Part shown: piece by piece, positions 43,995 to 52,605 of the stretch
Layout of the letters: each line of letters starts with the position of its first letter
Numbering within the stretch: position 1 is the stretch's first letter
From: Filimonas lacunae
Lineage (GTDB): Bacteria > Bacteroidota > Bacteroidia > Chitinophagales > Chitinophagaceae
NCBI RefSeq assembly: GCF_002355595.1
Contig: NZ_AP017422.1
Coordinates: forward strand, 2,170,001-2,234,000
Length of the DNA stretch: 64,000 nt
Reading direction: 5' to 3'
Position numbers and translations under genes: made by a program
The notes under the pieces: model-generated
The model's input: only the letters and a program-made list of their open reading frames with translations
The model's database searches: none
Told to the model about the DNA's origin: nothing

Positions 43995-44002
43995 CAAAAG
44001 TA
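43995..44002 (-). promoter_or_regulatory. -7 element TACTTTTG for ychF
   Basis: On the minus strand an exact TAnnTTTG match, 21 nt before the ychF start codon. Confidence 0.5.
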
Positions 44003-44066
44003 CGGTTTGATTGTTAAAAGGCTATAATCAATTATTTTTAGTCGTTTTAAAACCAACAATTAGCGC

Positions 44067-45392
44067 ATGGGCTTACTTGATTTTAGCAAAATTCTTTATT
44101 CTGTAGTGGCTGTTTTGGGCGGAATTGCACTGATAAGAGGGGCGGTACGTCATAAAAACGGGGCGCTGGGTATAGTTTGGATGCTGTTTTTTTATGTAGC
44201 CCTGGTGATCGGCCTTTTTAAATTCACCTTTTTACAGGACGTAGATATTTTCCGCAAACTGGTAGACGGGGTGTTCGATAGCGCTAAAATCTCTATTATG
44301 GACGTGGCGCTGCCGCTGGCAGGTACCATGGTGTTTTTTCTGGGGTTGATGAGCATTGCCGAAAAAGCGGGGGCCGTAAACTGGCTGGCCCGCATGCTAA
44401 ACCCGTTTATGACCCGTTTGTTTCCGGAAGTGCCTGATAACCATCCGGCTATGGGGCAAATGGTGATGAATTTCAGTGCTAACATGCTGGGGCTGGACAA
44501 TGCCGCTACTCCCTTTGGTCTGAAAGCCATGGAAAGTCTTCAAAGCCTGAATAAAGACAAGGAAACCGCCAGCAATGCACAAATTATGTTTGTGATTTTG
44601 CACACCAGCGGGCTGGTATTGATTCCTTTATCTATTATATCTTACCGCTTAGCTTCCCATTCTGCCAACCCAGCCAGCGTATTTATACCCTGTGTGCTGG
44701 GTACGGTTATTACTACTTTGGCTGCCATTGTAATTATTGGCATACGCCAGCGCATTAAGTGGGATTGGGTGTTGGTTTGCTGGATGCTGGGTATTGCTGC
44801 TGCCGTGGCCCTGCTGTCTATTACGGTGGGCATGATGAGCGCAGAAAACAAAGGTGTATTTAGTAAGGTAGCCGGCAATTTAATTTTGCTGCTGCTGATT
44901 GTAATTATTATATCGGGCGGGGTTTGGAAGAAAGTGAATGTGTTCGACGCCTTTATAGAGGGCGCGAAAGGCGGGTTTGACGTGGTGCTGAAAATTATTC
45001 CTTACCTGGTGGCCTTGCTGGTGGGTATTCGTGTGTTTAGGGAAAGCGGCGCTTTAGCCTATATTACCGACGGCCTGAGTTTTATCATAGGATACACCGG
45101 CGTAAACACCGATTTTGTGCCGGCATTACCTACGGCCATTATGAAACCGTTTAGCGGGGGAGGAGCCCGTGGGCTGATGATTGATACCATGACGGTTTAC
45201 GGCCCCGATTCGTTTGTGGGGCAGCTGGCTTGTGTGTTTCATGGCTCGGCCGACAGCACTTTTTACATCGTGGCGGTGTATTTTGGTAGCGTAGGTATTA
45301 AAAAAGTACGATATGCCATTTCAATGGGTTTATTGGCGGAATTAATAGGAGTTATAGCGGCAATATTCATCGCTTACATATTTTTCCATTAA
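44067..45392 (+). CDS. SpmA-SpmB-like fused nucleoside-recognition (Gate) membrane protein
   Basis: 441 residues with about ten hydrophobic helices. The N-terminal half matches spore maturation protein A (MVMNFSANMLGLDNAATPFGLKAM), and the C-terminal half SpmB (FDVVLKIIPYLVALLVGIRVF, PTAIMKPFSGGGARG, GQLACVFHGSADSTFYIVAVYFG). In sporulating Firmicutes these are two genes; here they are one chain in a non-sporulating lineage. Gate-domain proteins are presumed transporters; the substrate is unknown. Confidence 0.9.
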   Translation: MGLLDFSKILYSVVAVLGGIALIRGAVRHKNGALGIVWMLFFYVALVIGLFKFTFLQDVDIFRKLVDGVFDSAKISIMDVALPLAGTMVFFLGLMSIAEKAGAVNWLARMLNPFMTRLFPEVPDNHPAMGQMVMNFSANMLGLDNAATPFGLKAMESLQSLNKDKETASNAQIMFVILHTSGLVLIPLSIISYRLASHSANPASVFIPCVLGTVITTLAAIVIIGIRQRIKWDWVLVCWMLGIAAAVALLSITVGMMSAENKGVFSKVAGNLILLLLIVIIISGGVWKKVNVFDAFIEGAKGGFDVVLKIIPYLVALLVGIRVFRESGALAYITDGLSFIIGYTGVNTDFVPALPTAIMKPFSGGGARGLMIDTMTVYGPDSFVGQLACVFHGSADSTFYIVAVYFGSVGIKKVRYAISMGLLAELIGVIAAIFIAYIFFH

Positions 45393-45448
45393 AAAAAATG
45401 GTAAAATCCGTACTATTGTAGTATAGTCCCCTTAAAAAATCATAATCT

Positions 45449-47764
45449 ATGGGCTTTAATTTGTCAGGCCTGTTAATAAAAGGCAACCCCGATAAGATCA
45501 TGGAAGACTTTGCACGTCTTTCCGGTTACCAGTTTGTTAACAGACAGGAAACCTACCTGGAAAAGGCCATGTATAACCACCATGACCATGAAAGCATTCA
45601 TTTATTCGGCACCGGACAGGGTGTAGTGCTGTTTTGCAGCGATCGTTTTAAAGACGACCATATCATGGTTCCGTTGAGTAACGGCAGAGAGCTGGTGTTA
45701 TTTGCGCTGAATGAAATTTCCGAAACTTATTATTTTGAAAAGTATACCAATGCCCAGTTGCAGTGGCAGGATGGTTGTGTGTCGGAAAACGGTTTTCGCC
45801 GTTTAGGATCGCAACTGCCTATTCAGCAGGGTACGGATATGATATTCCAGGTATTTGGTCCTTTAAGTAAAGAATATGTGGGTATAGATGTTATCCGTGC
45901 CGATCCGTCTTATAAAGCATGGCGTTTTATGGCTAAAAAGATAGGTGGCCCGGCAACACCGGAACCCGTTGCCGCAGAACCGGCAGTGGTTTCTGCGCCT
46001 GCCCCGGTGGCAGCGCCTGCGCCAGTTGTTTCACAGCCGGAGCCGGTAATTGCAGCAGCACCTGCACCGGTAACACCTGTGCCGGCAGGCCCGGTGGAAG
46101 CACCGGCTTATTCAGCTTCATCTTACACAGCTCCGGCCAGTGATAATACTTATTCAGGTTCGGCTTATGCACCAGCTGCATCAGCTCCCATAACGCCGCC
46201 ACCTGCGCCGGTAGAAACGCCTGCATATCATACTGCTGCTTCGTCAGCGCCTTCTTATGCATCGCCAGCTGTTGACAATACTTATGCAGGTTCAGCTTAC
46301 GCACCAGCAGCTTCGTCTGCTCCTGTAGCACCTGCTGCTGTAACGCCTGCACCGGCAGCCCCGGTGGAAACGCCATCTTATACAGCTCCTGCTACAGATC
46401 ATGCTTATTCAGGTTCGGCTTATGCGCCAGCTGCATCAGCTCCCGTAATGCCGCCTGCACCGGTAGCTCCTGTAGAAACTCCGTCTTATACAACGCCGGC
46501 TTACACAGCTCCGGCTACTGAAAATACTTATTCGGGTTCGGCTTATGCACCGTCTTATTCCGCGCCGGCAGCTGATAATGCATATGCTCCTTCTGGTTAT
46601 GCGTCTGCAACGCCAGCTTCGGAAGCGGTTTCCACGTATAACGATACTTATAAACCGGCGGCGGTATCCACCCCGGTTGCAGAACCAGCATCATCATCTG
46701 CATTTGACTCGCCCTATGCACCTGCTTCTTCGCAGTCGCCTGTGAGTGCTTATGCATCTGCAAATAAAGAAGCGGAATCGTCTTACGCGCCTTCTTATGC
46801 TGCTTCATCAGTGGCAGATAGCGCATATACGCCTTCCGGCTATACTCCGTCTACACCGGCTCCAGAGCCAGCACCATCGTATAGTGATTCTTCTTCTTAT
46901 AGTTCTTCTTATGCGCCTTCTCCGGCGTCTGCATTTGATTCTCCGTACGCGCCTGCTTCATCACAGCCGTCTGCGGGTTCTTCCTATGCACCAGCAAGCA
47001 AAGAAGCAGAATCTTCCTATGCATCCTCTTATGCTTCACCAGCAGCAGATAATGCATATGCTCCCTCTTCTTATGCTCCATCCGCGCCGGCATCAGAATC
47101 TGCTTCGTCGTCTTATAGCTCATCAGGTTCCTCTTCTTATAGTTCTTCTTATGCGCCATCTGCTCCGGTAGCAGAGGATGCGCCTGCACCGCCACCCCCC
47201 AAACCAAGCAAAGCCGATCTGGCTAAGTTTCCAGGGCTGGCCAAGCAGTTTGTGGAAGGAATGTTTGCACATAAAGAGGAAGGGCAAATACTGCACAAAA
47301 ACGGTGTTTGGTTGTATTCTTTTGAAACCTGGTTACGTGAACAGGAAGTAAGCAGCCAGCATATAGCCTTATACTGTAAGGTGATGCAGAAAGCTACCGG
47401 TGGCAAACCATATGCCTGGATTAAAACCCAAACCAAAACACAACGCCAGTTAAAACTGATTCTTTCCCTGGTTTTATGTGTGGCGGCAGGTGTTGGATTG
47501 GCTTTGGGTATGATTAACCTGTTGCAGGGCATGAAAATGTCTGTATTAAAGCCTATATGGCCTGCTGTTGCTATTGGCGTGTTTTCGTTAGGCCTGGTAT
47601 TTCTGGTGCGTTGGTTAATTGTAATGCAACTGCCTATTACCACCTTTAAAGTAAACGATAAAGACGAGGTAAAGGAAGAAGTGGTATTGAAAAAGCTGAA
47701 CAAAGCCACTAAAGAAGAAGCCCAGGAAGAAACCGAAGCTTATGTAGAAGAAAGTGAAGATTAA
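45449..47764 (+). CDS. Membrane protein with long Pro/Ala/Ser/Tyr-rich repeat region
   Basis: 771 residues in three parts. Residues 1-170 are a folded domain I do not recognise (LSGYQFVNRQETYLEKAMYN, LFGTGQGVVLFCSDRF). Residues about 175-585 are low-complexity repeats built from SYTAPATDNxYSGSAYAPAAS and SYAPSxAS-type units. Residues 586-771 have a short helical domain (KFPGLAKQFVEGMF), two membrane helices (LILSLVLCVAAGVGLALGMI, IWPAVAIGVFSLGLVFLV) and an acidic tail. No signal peptide. The Tyr-spaced disordered stretch suggests a flexible scaffold. The codon pattern also leaves long open frames on other strands, which are shadows. Confidence 0.8.
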   Translation: MGFNLSGLLIKGNPDKIMEDFARLSGYQFVNRQETYLEKAMYNHHDHESIHLFGTGQGVVLFCSDRFKDDHIMVPLSNGRELVLFALNEISETYYFEKYTNAQLQWQDGCVSENGFRRLGSQLPIQQGTDMIFQVFGPLSKEYVGIDVIRADPSYKAWRFMAKKIGGPATPEPVAAEPAVVSAPAPVAAPAPVVSQPEPVIAAAPAPVTPVPAGPVEAPAYSASSYTAPASDNTYSGSAYAPAASAPITPPPAPVETPAYHTAASSAPSYASPAVDNTYAGSAYAPAASSAPVAPAAVTPAPAAPVETPSYTAPATDHAYSGSAYAPAASAPVMPPAPVAPVETPSYTTPAYTAPATENTYSGSAYAPSYSAPAADNAYAPSGYASATPASEAVSTYNDTYKPAAVSTPVAEPASSSAFDSPYAPASSQSPVSAYASANKEAESSYAPSYAASSVADSAYTPSGYTPSTPAPEPAPSYSDSSSYSSSYAPSPASAFDSPYAPASSQPSAGSSYAPASKEAESSYASSYASPAADNAYAPSSYAPSAPASESASSSYSSSGSSSYSSSYAPSAPVAEDAPAPPPPKPSKADLAKFPGLAKQFVEGMFAHKEEGQILHKNGVWLYSFETWLREQEVSSQHIALYCKVMQKATGGKPYAWIKTQTKTQRQLKLILSLVLCVAAGVGLALGMINLLQGMKMSVLKPIWPAVAIGVFSLGLVFLVRWLIVMQLPITTFKVNDKDEVKEEVVLKKLNKATKEEAQEETEAYVEESED
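45955..47190 (+). repeat. Degenerate coding repeats of the 771-residue protein
   Basis: Imperfect repeats encode YAPAASAPV, APVETPSYTAP and SSYAPS units. Units vary in length, so slippage is possible but the frame is kept throughout. The repetition explains the unusual open frames on the opposite strand in this interval. Confidence 0.75.
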
Positions 47765-47792
47765 TCAGATAAGATCTGAATAGAAATAAACG

Positions 47793-47822
47793 CAACGCCG
47801 CCCGAGCAATCGGGCGGCGTTG
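47793..47822 (+). terminator. Terminator after the repeat-protein gene
   Basis: A perfect 13-bp stem CAACGCCGCCCGA/TCGGGCGGCGTTG with loop GCAA, followed by a T/G run. The core is the same as in the hairpin at 48151-48180. Confidence 0.88.
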
Positions 47823-47912
47823 TTGTTTTGTTGATGAAATAATTTATATATGTTCATGTCAGAACCGGGCTTGTCTGAATAAAATGAACAGCTTATGCGT
47901 TGTTTTATCGAA

Positions 47913-47920
47913 TACCTTTG
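47913..47920 (+). promoter_or_regulatory. -7 element TACCTTTG for the 53-residue gene
   Basis: An exact TAnnTTTG match 47 bp before the small gene's ATG, downstream of a terminator. This gives the small gene its own transcript. Confidence 0.5.
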
Positions 47921-47967
47921 CTAATCTTATTGGGATTAATAATTGAAACTTTAGTAAATTTCAAATA

Positions 47968-48129
47968 ATGACAGACAAGCTTAAAGATTTGATTGAGTAT
48001 GCAAAAACTCTAGGAATCAACTTGAAGTATGATCCTTCTTTGGATAAGTATTCAGGTAAACCAATGTTTCCGGAGCAGGTTAAGGCTGCAAACGAAATGG
48101 TATCAAGGCTGAAAATTACGCATAAGTAA
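47968..48129 (+). CDS. Small protein of 53 residues, unknown function
   Basis: Starts MTDKLKDLIEYAKTLGINLK and ends VSRLKITHK. It is a soluble, Lys-rich peptide with two predicted amphipathic helices around a YDPSLDKYSGKPMFP loop. Support for its reality: its own -7 box upstream, a terminator 21 bp after its stop, and protein-like composition. Codon use is more A+T-rich than its neighbours, which could mean recent acquisition. I do not recognise a family. Confidence 0.6.
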   Translation: MTDKLKDLIEYAKTLGINLKYDPSLDKYSGKPMFPEQVKAANEMVSRLKITHK

Positions 48130-48150
48130 CCATCTTGTTGTTAAGATATT

Positions 48151-48180
48151 CAAAGCCGCCCGAGCAATCGGGCGGCTTTG
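48151..48180 (+). terminator. Terminator of the 53-residue gene
   Basis: A perfect 13-bp stem CAAAGCCGCCCGA/TCGGGCGGCTTTG with loop GCAA. The inner stem-loop GCCGCCCGA-GCAA-TCGGGCGGC is identical to the terminator 358 bp upstream. Confidence 0.88.
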
Positions 48181-48260
48181 TTGTTGATAGTTGGTGCCAT
48201 TTGAAATGTGTTAACAGGTACCAGGTTACTAAACGGGTATTTTCGGGGCTGTAAACGACA

Positions 48261-50558
48261 ATGCTTATGTGTAAAAATTATGTGGTTGCCCTCGGTTTGC
48301 TGCTTTGCGTTGCCAAAAGCAATGCACAAAACAATGCAGGCGGCAATTATGCACAATATGTAAATCCTTTTATAGGCACAGGCGCTATTGACAAAAACAG
48401 CCTGTCGGGCAGCAATTTTCCTGGGGCATGCACGCCTTTTGGGTTAGTGCAGCTAAGTCCGGATACCCGCGAAAATCCCGATGATCCTGCCAGCGGATAC
48501 GATTACAACGACGATAGCATTGTAGGCTTTAGCCATACCCATTTAAGCGGTACGGGTGTTGCCGATTTGTTCGATTTTCTATTTATGCCCTATACAGGTA
48601 ATGTAGTATGGAATGCGGCACCCACTAAAAGCGACAGTGGTTACCGTTCTTCCTTTTCGCATAGCCAGGAACAGGCAAAGCCGGGTTATTACAGCGTGCA
48701 GCTGTTAAGCCACCAGGTAAAGGCCGAACTCACTGCCACGGCGCATTGTGGCTTGCATCGTTATTCCTTTCCGGCAGGCAAGCCGGCGCATGTTATCATT
48801 GATCTTGACCATTCCCTCAATAAAAAGCGGCCTTACTGGGTGTGTAAGGTTATTACAGCACATATAGCGGTGGTGAACGATCATACTATTGAAGGATACC
48901 GCATTATCACGGGTTGGAGCCGTTTACGTAAAGTGTATTTCCGGGCAGAGTTTTCACAGCCCTTTGCATCGCGCCTGCTGAAAGAGGGAGGACATGTTAT
49001 AGAAAACGGTGAGGTGGCTAATGGAGGTACTGTAAAAGCAGTGCTCAATTTTACAGCTGGCAGCACACCGGTGTTGGTAAAGGTGGGCGTTTCGGCTGTA
49101 AGTGCCGAAGGTGCGCGCAATAACCTGGCAGCAGAAGTAACCGGCTTCGATTTTGATGGCATAGCCGCACAGGCATGGAGCAACTGGAACAAAGAACTGT
49201 CGGTAATAGCAACAGAAGGATCAGAAGAACAGAAAACGATTTTTTATACAGGTTTATACCATGCCTTTACACAACCCAACAACATAGCCGATGCCGATAG
49301 CAGCTATACCGGCACTGATTATACGGTGCGTAAAGCCGCTGATGGCACGCACTACAGCACGTTTAGTTTGTGGGATACCTATCGTGCTGCCCATCCTTTA
49401 TATACACTGGTGCAGCAGCAACGCACAGCAGGTTTTATCAATGCGATGTTACGGCAATACGAAACCTATGGCTATTTACCTATATGGCAGTTATGGGGTG
49501 ATGAAAACTATTGCATGATAGGCAACCATGCCATTCCTGTTATTGTGGATGCTTACCGGAAAGGTATTGCAGGAGTAGACTATCAGAAGGCATATGAAGC
49601 CATAAAAGCTTCTTCTTTACGCAGTCATCCCGGCTCGCCTTTTAACCTGTTAGAGCAGTACCATTATTTCCCGGAAGATAAGCAGTCACAATCCGTGTCT
49701 ATTACATTGGAAATAGCGTATGACGATTGGTGTGTAGCACAAATGGCGCAGCAGATGGGCCACACTGCAGACTATACCTACTTTACGAAAAGAAGCATGT
49801 ATTACCGCAACCTGTACGATCAGCAAACGGGCTTTTTCCGTGGTAAAAACAGTAATGGGGAATGGTTACCTTTTAACCCGCTGGCTTATGGCGGCAATGG
49901 CGGTTCGCCTTTTACAGAGGGCAATGGCTGGCAATATTTCTGGTATGTGCCACAGGATGTGCCGGGACTGATAAACCTGGTAGGTGGGGAGAAGGCTTTC
50001 CAAAACAAGCTGGATACCTTTTTTACCCTCACTGCCAAGCCGGAAGATGTAAATGGTAATGCTTCTGGCTTTATAGGCCAGTATGCACATGGCAATGAAC
50101 CCAGCCATCATGTAATATACCTGTATAACTATGCCGGCCAGCCGTGGAAAGCGCAGCAATATGCGGCAGAGGTAATGCAGCAGCAATACAACAACAAGGC
50201 TAACGGGTATTCGGGCAATGAAGACTGCGGACAAATGAGTGCCTGGTATATATTCAGTGCTATGGGCTTTTACCCGGTAAACCCGGCCAGTAGTGTTTAC
50301 GCCATAGGCTCGCCCCAATTAAAAAAAGCGGTGATACATAATGCCAATGGTAAACCATTTACTATGCTAGCACCTGCCGCCGGGGGCAACAATATCTATA
50401 TTCAGCAGGTGCTGCTCAATGGCAAGCCCTATGCTAAAACCTATATTACTCATGCAGATATTACCAGTGGGGCCACAATAGAGTTTGTAATGGGCATCAA
50501 ACCCAATAAAAAATGGGGCACTGGGGCAGATAGCCGTCCGCCTGCCAGTACGCAATAA
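48261..50558 (+). CDS. GH92-family alpha-mannosidase (canonical)
   Basis: 765 residues with a signal peptide (CKNYVVALGLLLCVAKSNAQ); a second Met 2 codons in is equally good. Beta-sandwich start QYVNPFIGTGAI...FPGACTPFGLVQLSPD and FSHTHLSGTGVADLFDFLFMP. The catalytic-acid motif TEGNGWQYFWYVP has Glu553 intact; HGNEPSHHVIYLYNYAGQPW follows, and the base region is GNEDCGQMSAWYIFSAMGFYPV. GH92 are Ca-dependent, inverting exo-alpha-mannosidases. It contrasts with the Gln-type paralogue at 26727. No SusC/D pair is adjacent, so it is not in a typical polysaccharide-utilisation locus. Confidence 0.95.
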   Translation: MLMCKNYVVALGLLLCVAKSNAQNNAGGNYAQYVNPFIGTGAIDKNSLSGSNFPGACTPFGLVQLSPDTRENPDDPASGYDYNDDSIVGFSHTHLSGTGVADLFDFLFMPYTGNVVWNAAPTKSDSGYRSSFSHSQEQAKPGYYSVQLLSHQVKAELTATAHCGLHRYSFPAGKPAHVIIDLDHSLNKKRPYWVCKVITAHIAVVNDHTIEGYRIITGWSRLRKVYFRAEFSQPFASRLLKEGGHVIENGEVANGGTVKAVLNFTAGSTPVLVKVGVSAVSAEGARNNLAAEVTGFDFDGIAAQAWSNWNKELSVIATEGSEEQKTIFYTGLYHAFTQPNNIADADSSYTGTDYTVRKAADGTHYSTFSLWDTYRAAHPLYTLVQQQRTAGFINAMLRQYETYGYLPIWQLWGDENYCMIGNHAIPVIVDAYRKGIAGVDYQKAYEAIKASSLRSHPGSPFNLLEQYHYFPEDKQSQSVSITLEIAYDDWCVAQMAQQMGHTADYTYFTKRSMYYRNLYDQQTGFFRGKNSNGEWLPFNPLAYGGNGGSPFTEGNGWQYFWYVPQDVPGLINLVGGEKAFQNKLDTFFTLTAKPEDVNGNASGFIGQYAHGNEPSHHVIYLYNYAGQPWKAQQYAAEVMQQQYNNKANGYSGNEDCGQMSAWYIFSAMGFYPVNPASSVYAIGSPQLKKAVIHNANGKPFTMLAPAAGGNNIYIQQVLLNGKPYAKTYITHADITSGATIEFVMGIKPNKKWGTGADSRPPASTQ

Positions 50559-50618
50559 AACAGCTCCCACAAGCGGCAGGTGGGCACATAATTTGTATTT
50601 CTATGGGAAAATGTAACC

Positions 50619-50813
50619 ATGGAAAAACGCATATTGGGTATTATTCTTTCCCTGTTAGGAGTATTAGGGCTTATCCTGGCAGCTGTTCAGTTTATGAATA
50701 CTACAGGAGGTACCAGAAGCATTAAGTCCATTTTTATCTATGGCATACTGGGAGCCATATTCTTTTTTTCAGGTATCAGCCTTATTAAAAATACGAGGGA
50801 TAATCCCTCCTGA
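50619..50813 (+). CDS. Small two-helix membrane protein
   Basis: 64 residues: MEKRILGIILSLLGVLGLIL forms one membrane helix, a short GGTRSIKSI loop follows, then a second helix (IFIYGILGAIFFFSGISLI), ending with a charged tail. It is of a type often seen in Bacteroidota genomes with no assigned function. A terminator hairpin follows 8 bp after the stop, supporting a real gene. Confidence 0.7.
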   Translation: MEKRILGIILSLLGVLGLILAAVQFMNTTGGTRSIKSIFIYGILGAIFFFSGISLIKNTRDNPS

Positions 50814-50821
50814 TAAAACAG

Positions 50822-50853
50822 CAAAGGCCGTTTCTAAAAAGAAGCGGCCTTTG
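50822..50853 (+). terminator. Terminator after the small membrane protein
   Basis: CAAAGGCCG/CGGCCTTTG, a 9-bp stem extended by TTC/GAA with a one-base mismatch, followed by a T-rich run. Confidence 0.8.
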
Positions 50854-50931
50854 TGTTTCTCATCTGTTTATTTCTGTATTTTGGTGTGTAAACTCTAAAC
50901 GGTGTGCTTTAGCACATGCATAAAAATAACT

Positions 50932-51603
50932 ATGGAAACTTACGATCAGCATTATGAAGATTCTTGCCTGTTACGTACCTCTTTCTGGCAGGCAGTGGGT
51001 AAACTGGAAGAAGATGTCATCGCCCACATCATTAACCCGGCCTTTATGGGTGGTCCTATGTGGCCATCGGTACGTCAGGCGTTTATTACCGTACACAGAC
51101 CCGACAGTACTATCCTGGCCAGTGATGGCCTGAGCGATCCATACGATGATATGGACACCAATCCCGACAATGCTCCTTATAATGGTTTTGGGTTGGAAAC
51201 CTATATTGTAACGGAGCCGCTTACCGGGCCTGTACAAAGCACCTGGCAGTTTCAGCTGGTGTACCAGGCAGCGCAGCTCATGGCGGATAATGGCAGTGTA
51301 GCTTCTATGCTGGACAAGCAGCCTTATATCTCTACCGAGTTTTATAATGTAGATGTGCCGGCTGAATTTTTAAATGCAGACGGCAGGGTGGGAGCCATGT
51401 TAGGCATTTCTGATGAAGGTTTGCCTGCGGGAATAGAACTTTCGCTGGAAACTATCAAACTGGTGAATGTAAAACTGTTAACCCAGGCCGAGCTGAAGTA
51501 TGTAATAGATAATGGTCAGGAGGGTAGGATGAAGCTGGCTGCTTTGTTGAAAGAACAGGGCAATGGTGGATTTTCTTCTTTGCAAAGACCTTCTGTAGTA
51601 TAA
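50932..51603 (+). CDS. SUFU-like (suppressor-of-fused) domain protein
   Basis: 223 residues from METYDQHYEDS. The middle (NGFGLETYIVTEP) and the C-terminal segment (IELSLETIKLVNVKLLTQAELKYVIDNGQEGR) resemble bacterial SUFU-domain proteins, recognised by general layout rather than by a unique motif. In bacteria SUFU domains often act as immunity proteins of polymorphic toxins, but no toxin is nearby. The frame extends 10 codons upstream without support. Cytoplasmic, no membrane segments. A DUF4253-like gene lies 1 kb downstream. Confidence 0.55.
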   Translation: METYDQHYEDSCLLRTSFWQAVGKLEEDVIAHIINPAFMGGPMWPSVRQAFITVHRPDSTILASDGLSDPYDDMDTNPDNAPYNGFGLETYIVTEPLTGPVQSTWQFQLVYQAAQLMADNGSVASMLDKQPYISTEFYNVDVPAEFLNADGRVGAMLGISDEGLPAGIELSLETIKLVNVKLLTQAELKYVIDNGQEGRMKLAALLKEQGNGGFSSLQRPSVV

Positions 51604-51632
51604 TTTGCCAACAGGTTACTATGCCTGTTTGC

Positions 51633-51693
51633 ACTAAAAAAACTTCCTTGTTCTTTCGGGCAACTGCCTGGTGGAATGAGGAAGTTTTTTAGT
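51633..51693 (+). terminator. Terminator after the SUFU-like gene
   Basis: ACTAAAAAAACTTCCT pairs with AGGAAGTTTTTTAGT (one-base bulge) around a 30-nt loop. The stem ends 2 nt before an in-frame ATG of the following gene, which argues that this ATG (51695) is not the true start. Confidence 0.7.
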
Positions 51694-51707
51694 TATGCCC
51701 AATGTTG

Positions 51708-51737
51708 TTGTAATATTATACAGCACTTATAATTTTA
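51708..51737 (+). promoter_or_regulatory. Promoter-like TTG-N19-TAATTTTA for endonuclease V
   Basis: TTG at 51708-51710, a 19-nt spacer and TAATTTTA at 51730-51737 (one mismatch to TAnnTTTG). The ATG at 51746 follows 8 nt later. This supports the shorter endonuclease V start. Confidence 0.45.
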
Positions 51738-51745
51738 GACAGGAT

Positions 51746-52249
51746 ATGATTTATGCGTTTGATAGTTATTACTACGATGATAAAGCCAAAACGGTGGGTA
51801 TTGTACTGGACAGCTTTACGGCAGCTTCACCAGCACAGGTGTATACCGAAATAAAAGAAGGGATAGAAGCTTATGAACCAGGTGCGTTTTATAAAAGAGA
51901 ACTTCCCTGTATAGCTAGCCTGTTGCAGCAAATGCCCGCAACATTACCACAGGCTATTATTATTGATGGTTTTGTGGTGCTGGATGATGAAGGCAATAAA
52001 GGACTGGGAGGATATGTATTTGAATTGCTGGAAGGTAAGGTGCCGGTTATTGGTGTGGCTAAAACTGACTATGCAGGATTTGAACAACTGAAGCGAGCCG
52101 TGTTGAGAGGTGAAAGTCAGCGTCCTTTGTTTGTATCAGCATTAGGGATGGACATAGATACAGCAGCTGCGCATATTAAAAGTATGTATGGAGAATTTCG
52201 TATACCACAGGTATTAAAGGAGCTGGATACATTAACAAAGCAAGTGTAA
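51746..52249 (+). CDS. nfi: Endonuclease V, short form
   Basis: 167 residues from MIYAFDSYYYDDKAKTV; 17 more codons upstream (from 51695) run through a terminator and are disfavoured. Endonuclease V cleaves next to deoxyinosine in DNA, or inosine in RNA. Seen: catalytic Asp in AFDSYYYD, the YEPGAFYKRELPC loop, LPQAIIIDGFVVLDDEGNKGLGGYVFE with further metal-binding Asp, and IGVAKTDY. It lacks the N-terminal ~35 residues of the E. coli enzyme but keeps the core, as several Bacteroidota versions do. Confidence 0.85.
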   Translation: MIYAFDSYYYDDKAKTVGIVLDSFTAASPAQVYTEIKEGIEAYEPGAFYKRELPCIASLLQQMPATLPQAIIIDGFVVLDDEGNKGLGGYVFELLEGKVPVIGVAKTDYAGFEQLKRAVLRGESQRPLFVSALGMDIDTAAAHIKSMYGEFRIPQVLKELDTLTKQV

Positions 52250-52605
52250 TGATGAAAAGAAGAGAAGAACTGAGGGAGGGGAAATTACCTCCTTTATTCA
52301 GCGATAGTGACATCCTGTAAATAAGGGGGGTAATCTCTCCGTCAGAAAACTAAAATCGTTTTTTTAAGGGGTTGGTCAAAGTCCGATACCCTAAAGAGTA
52401 AGAAGGGAAGAAAACTACGTATCCGTTTCAAAGATTTTTTTTCAAAAAGTAAATAACTTGTTTCCTTAACATGCTAACAACTGTTGCTTGCACCTTTTTA
52501 TCTAATTTTAGTGCAGCAAACAACAACCCTTTTATAACCTGATGAAGTATTTCAAAACACCATGAAAGAAGTACATAAACCCTGTATAGTATAAACCCTG
52601 CGTAT
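52250..52605 (+). promoter_or_regulatory. Long leader/promoter region before the DUF4253-like lipoprotein gene
   Basis: About 355 bp with no gene. It contains a promoter-like TTG (52484-52486)-N16-TAATTTTA (52503-52510) about 95 bp before the ATG, and G-rich/C-rich tracts near 52273-52340 that could pair. The sequence ATAAACCCTG occurs twice within 40 bp of the start codon. No riboswitch class is recognised. Confidence 0.4.

Noticed and set aside
45933-47207. Long open frames on the minus strand and in a second plus frame inside the 771-residue gene
   Set aside because: They arise from the repeat codon pattern, have biased composition (Gln/Leu or Arg/Leu runs) and lack start context.
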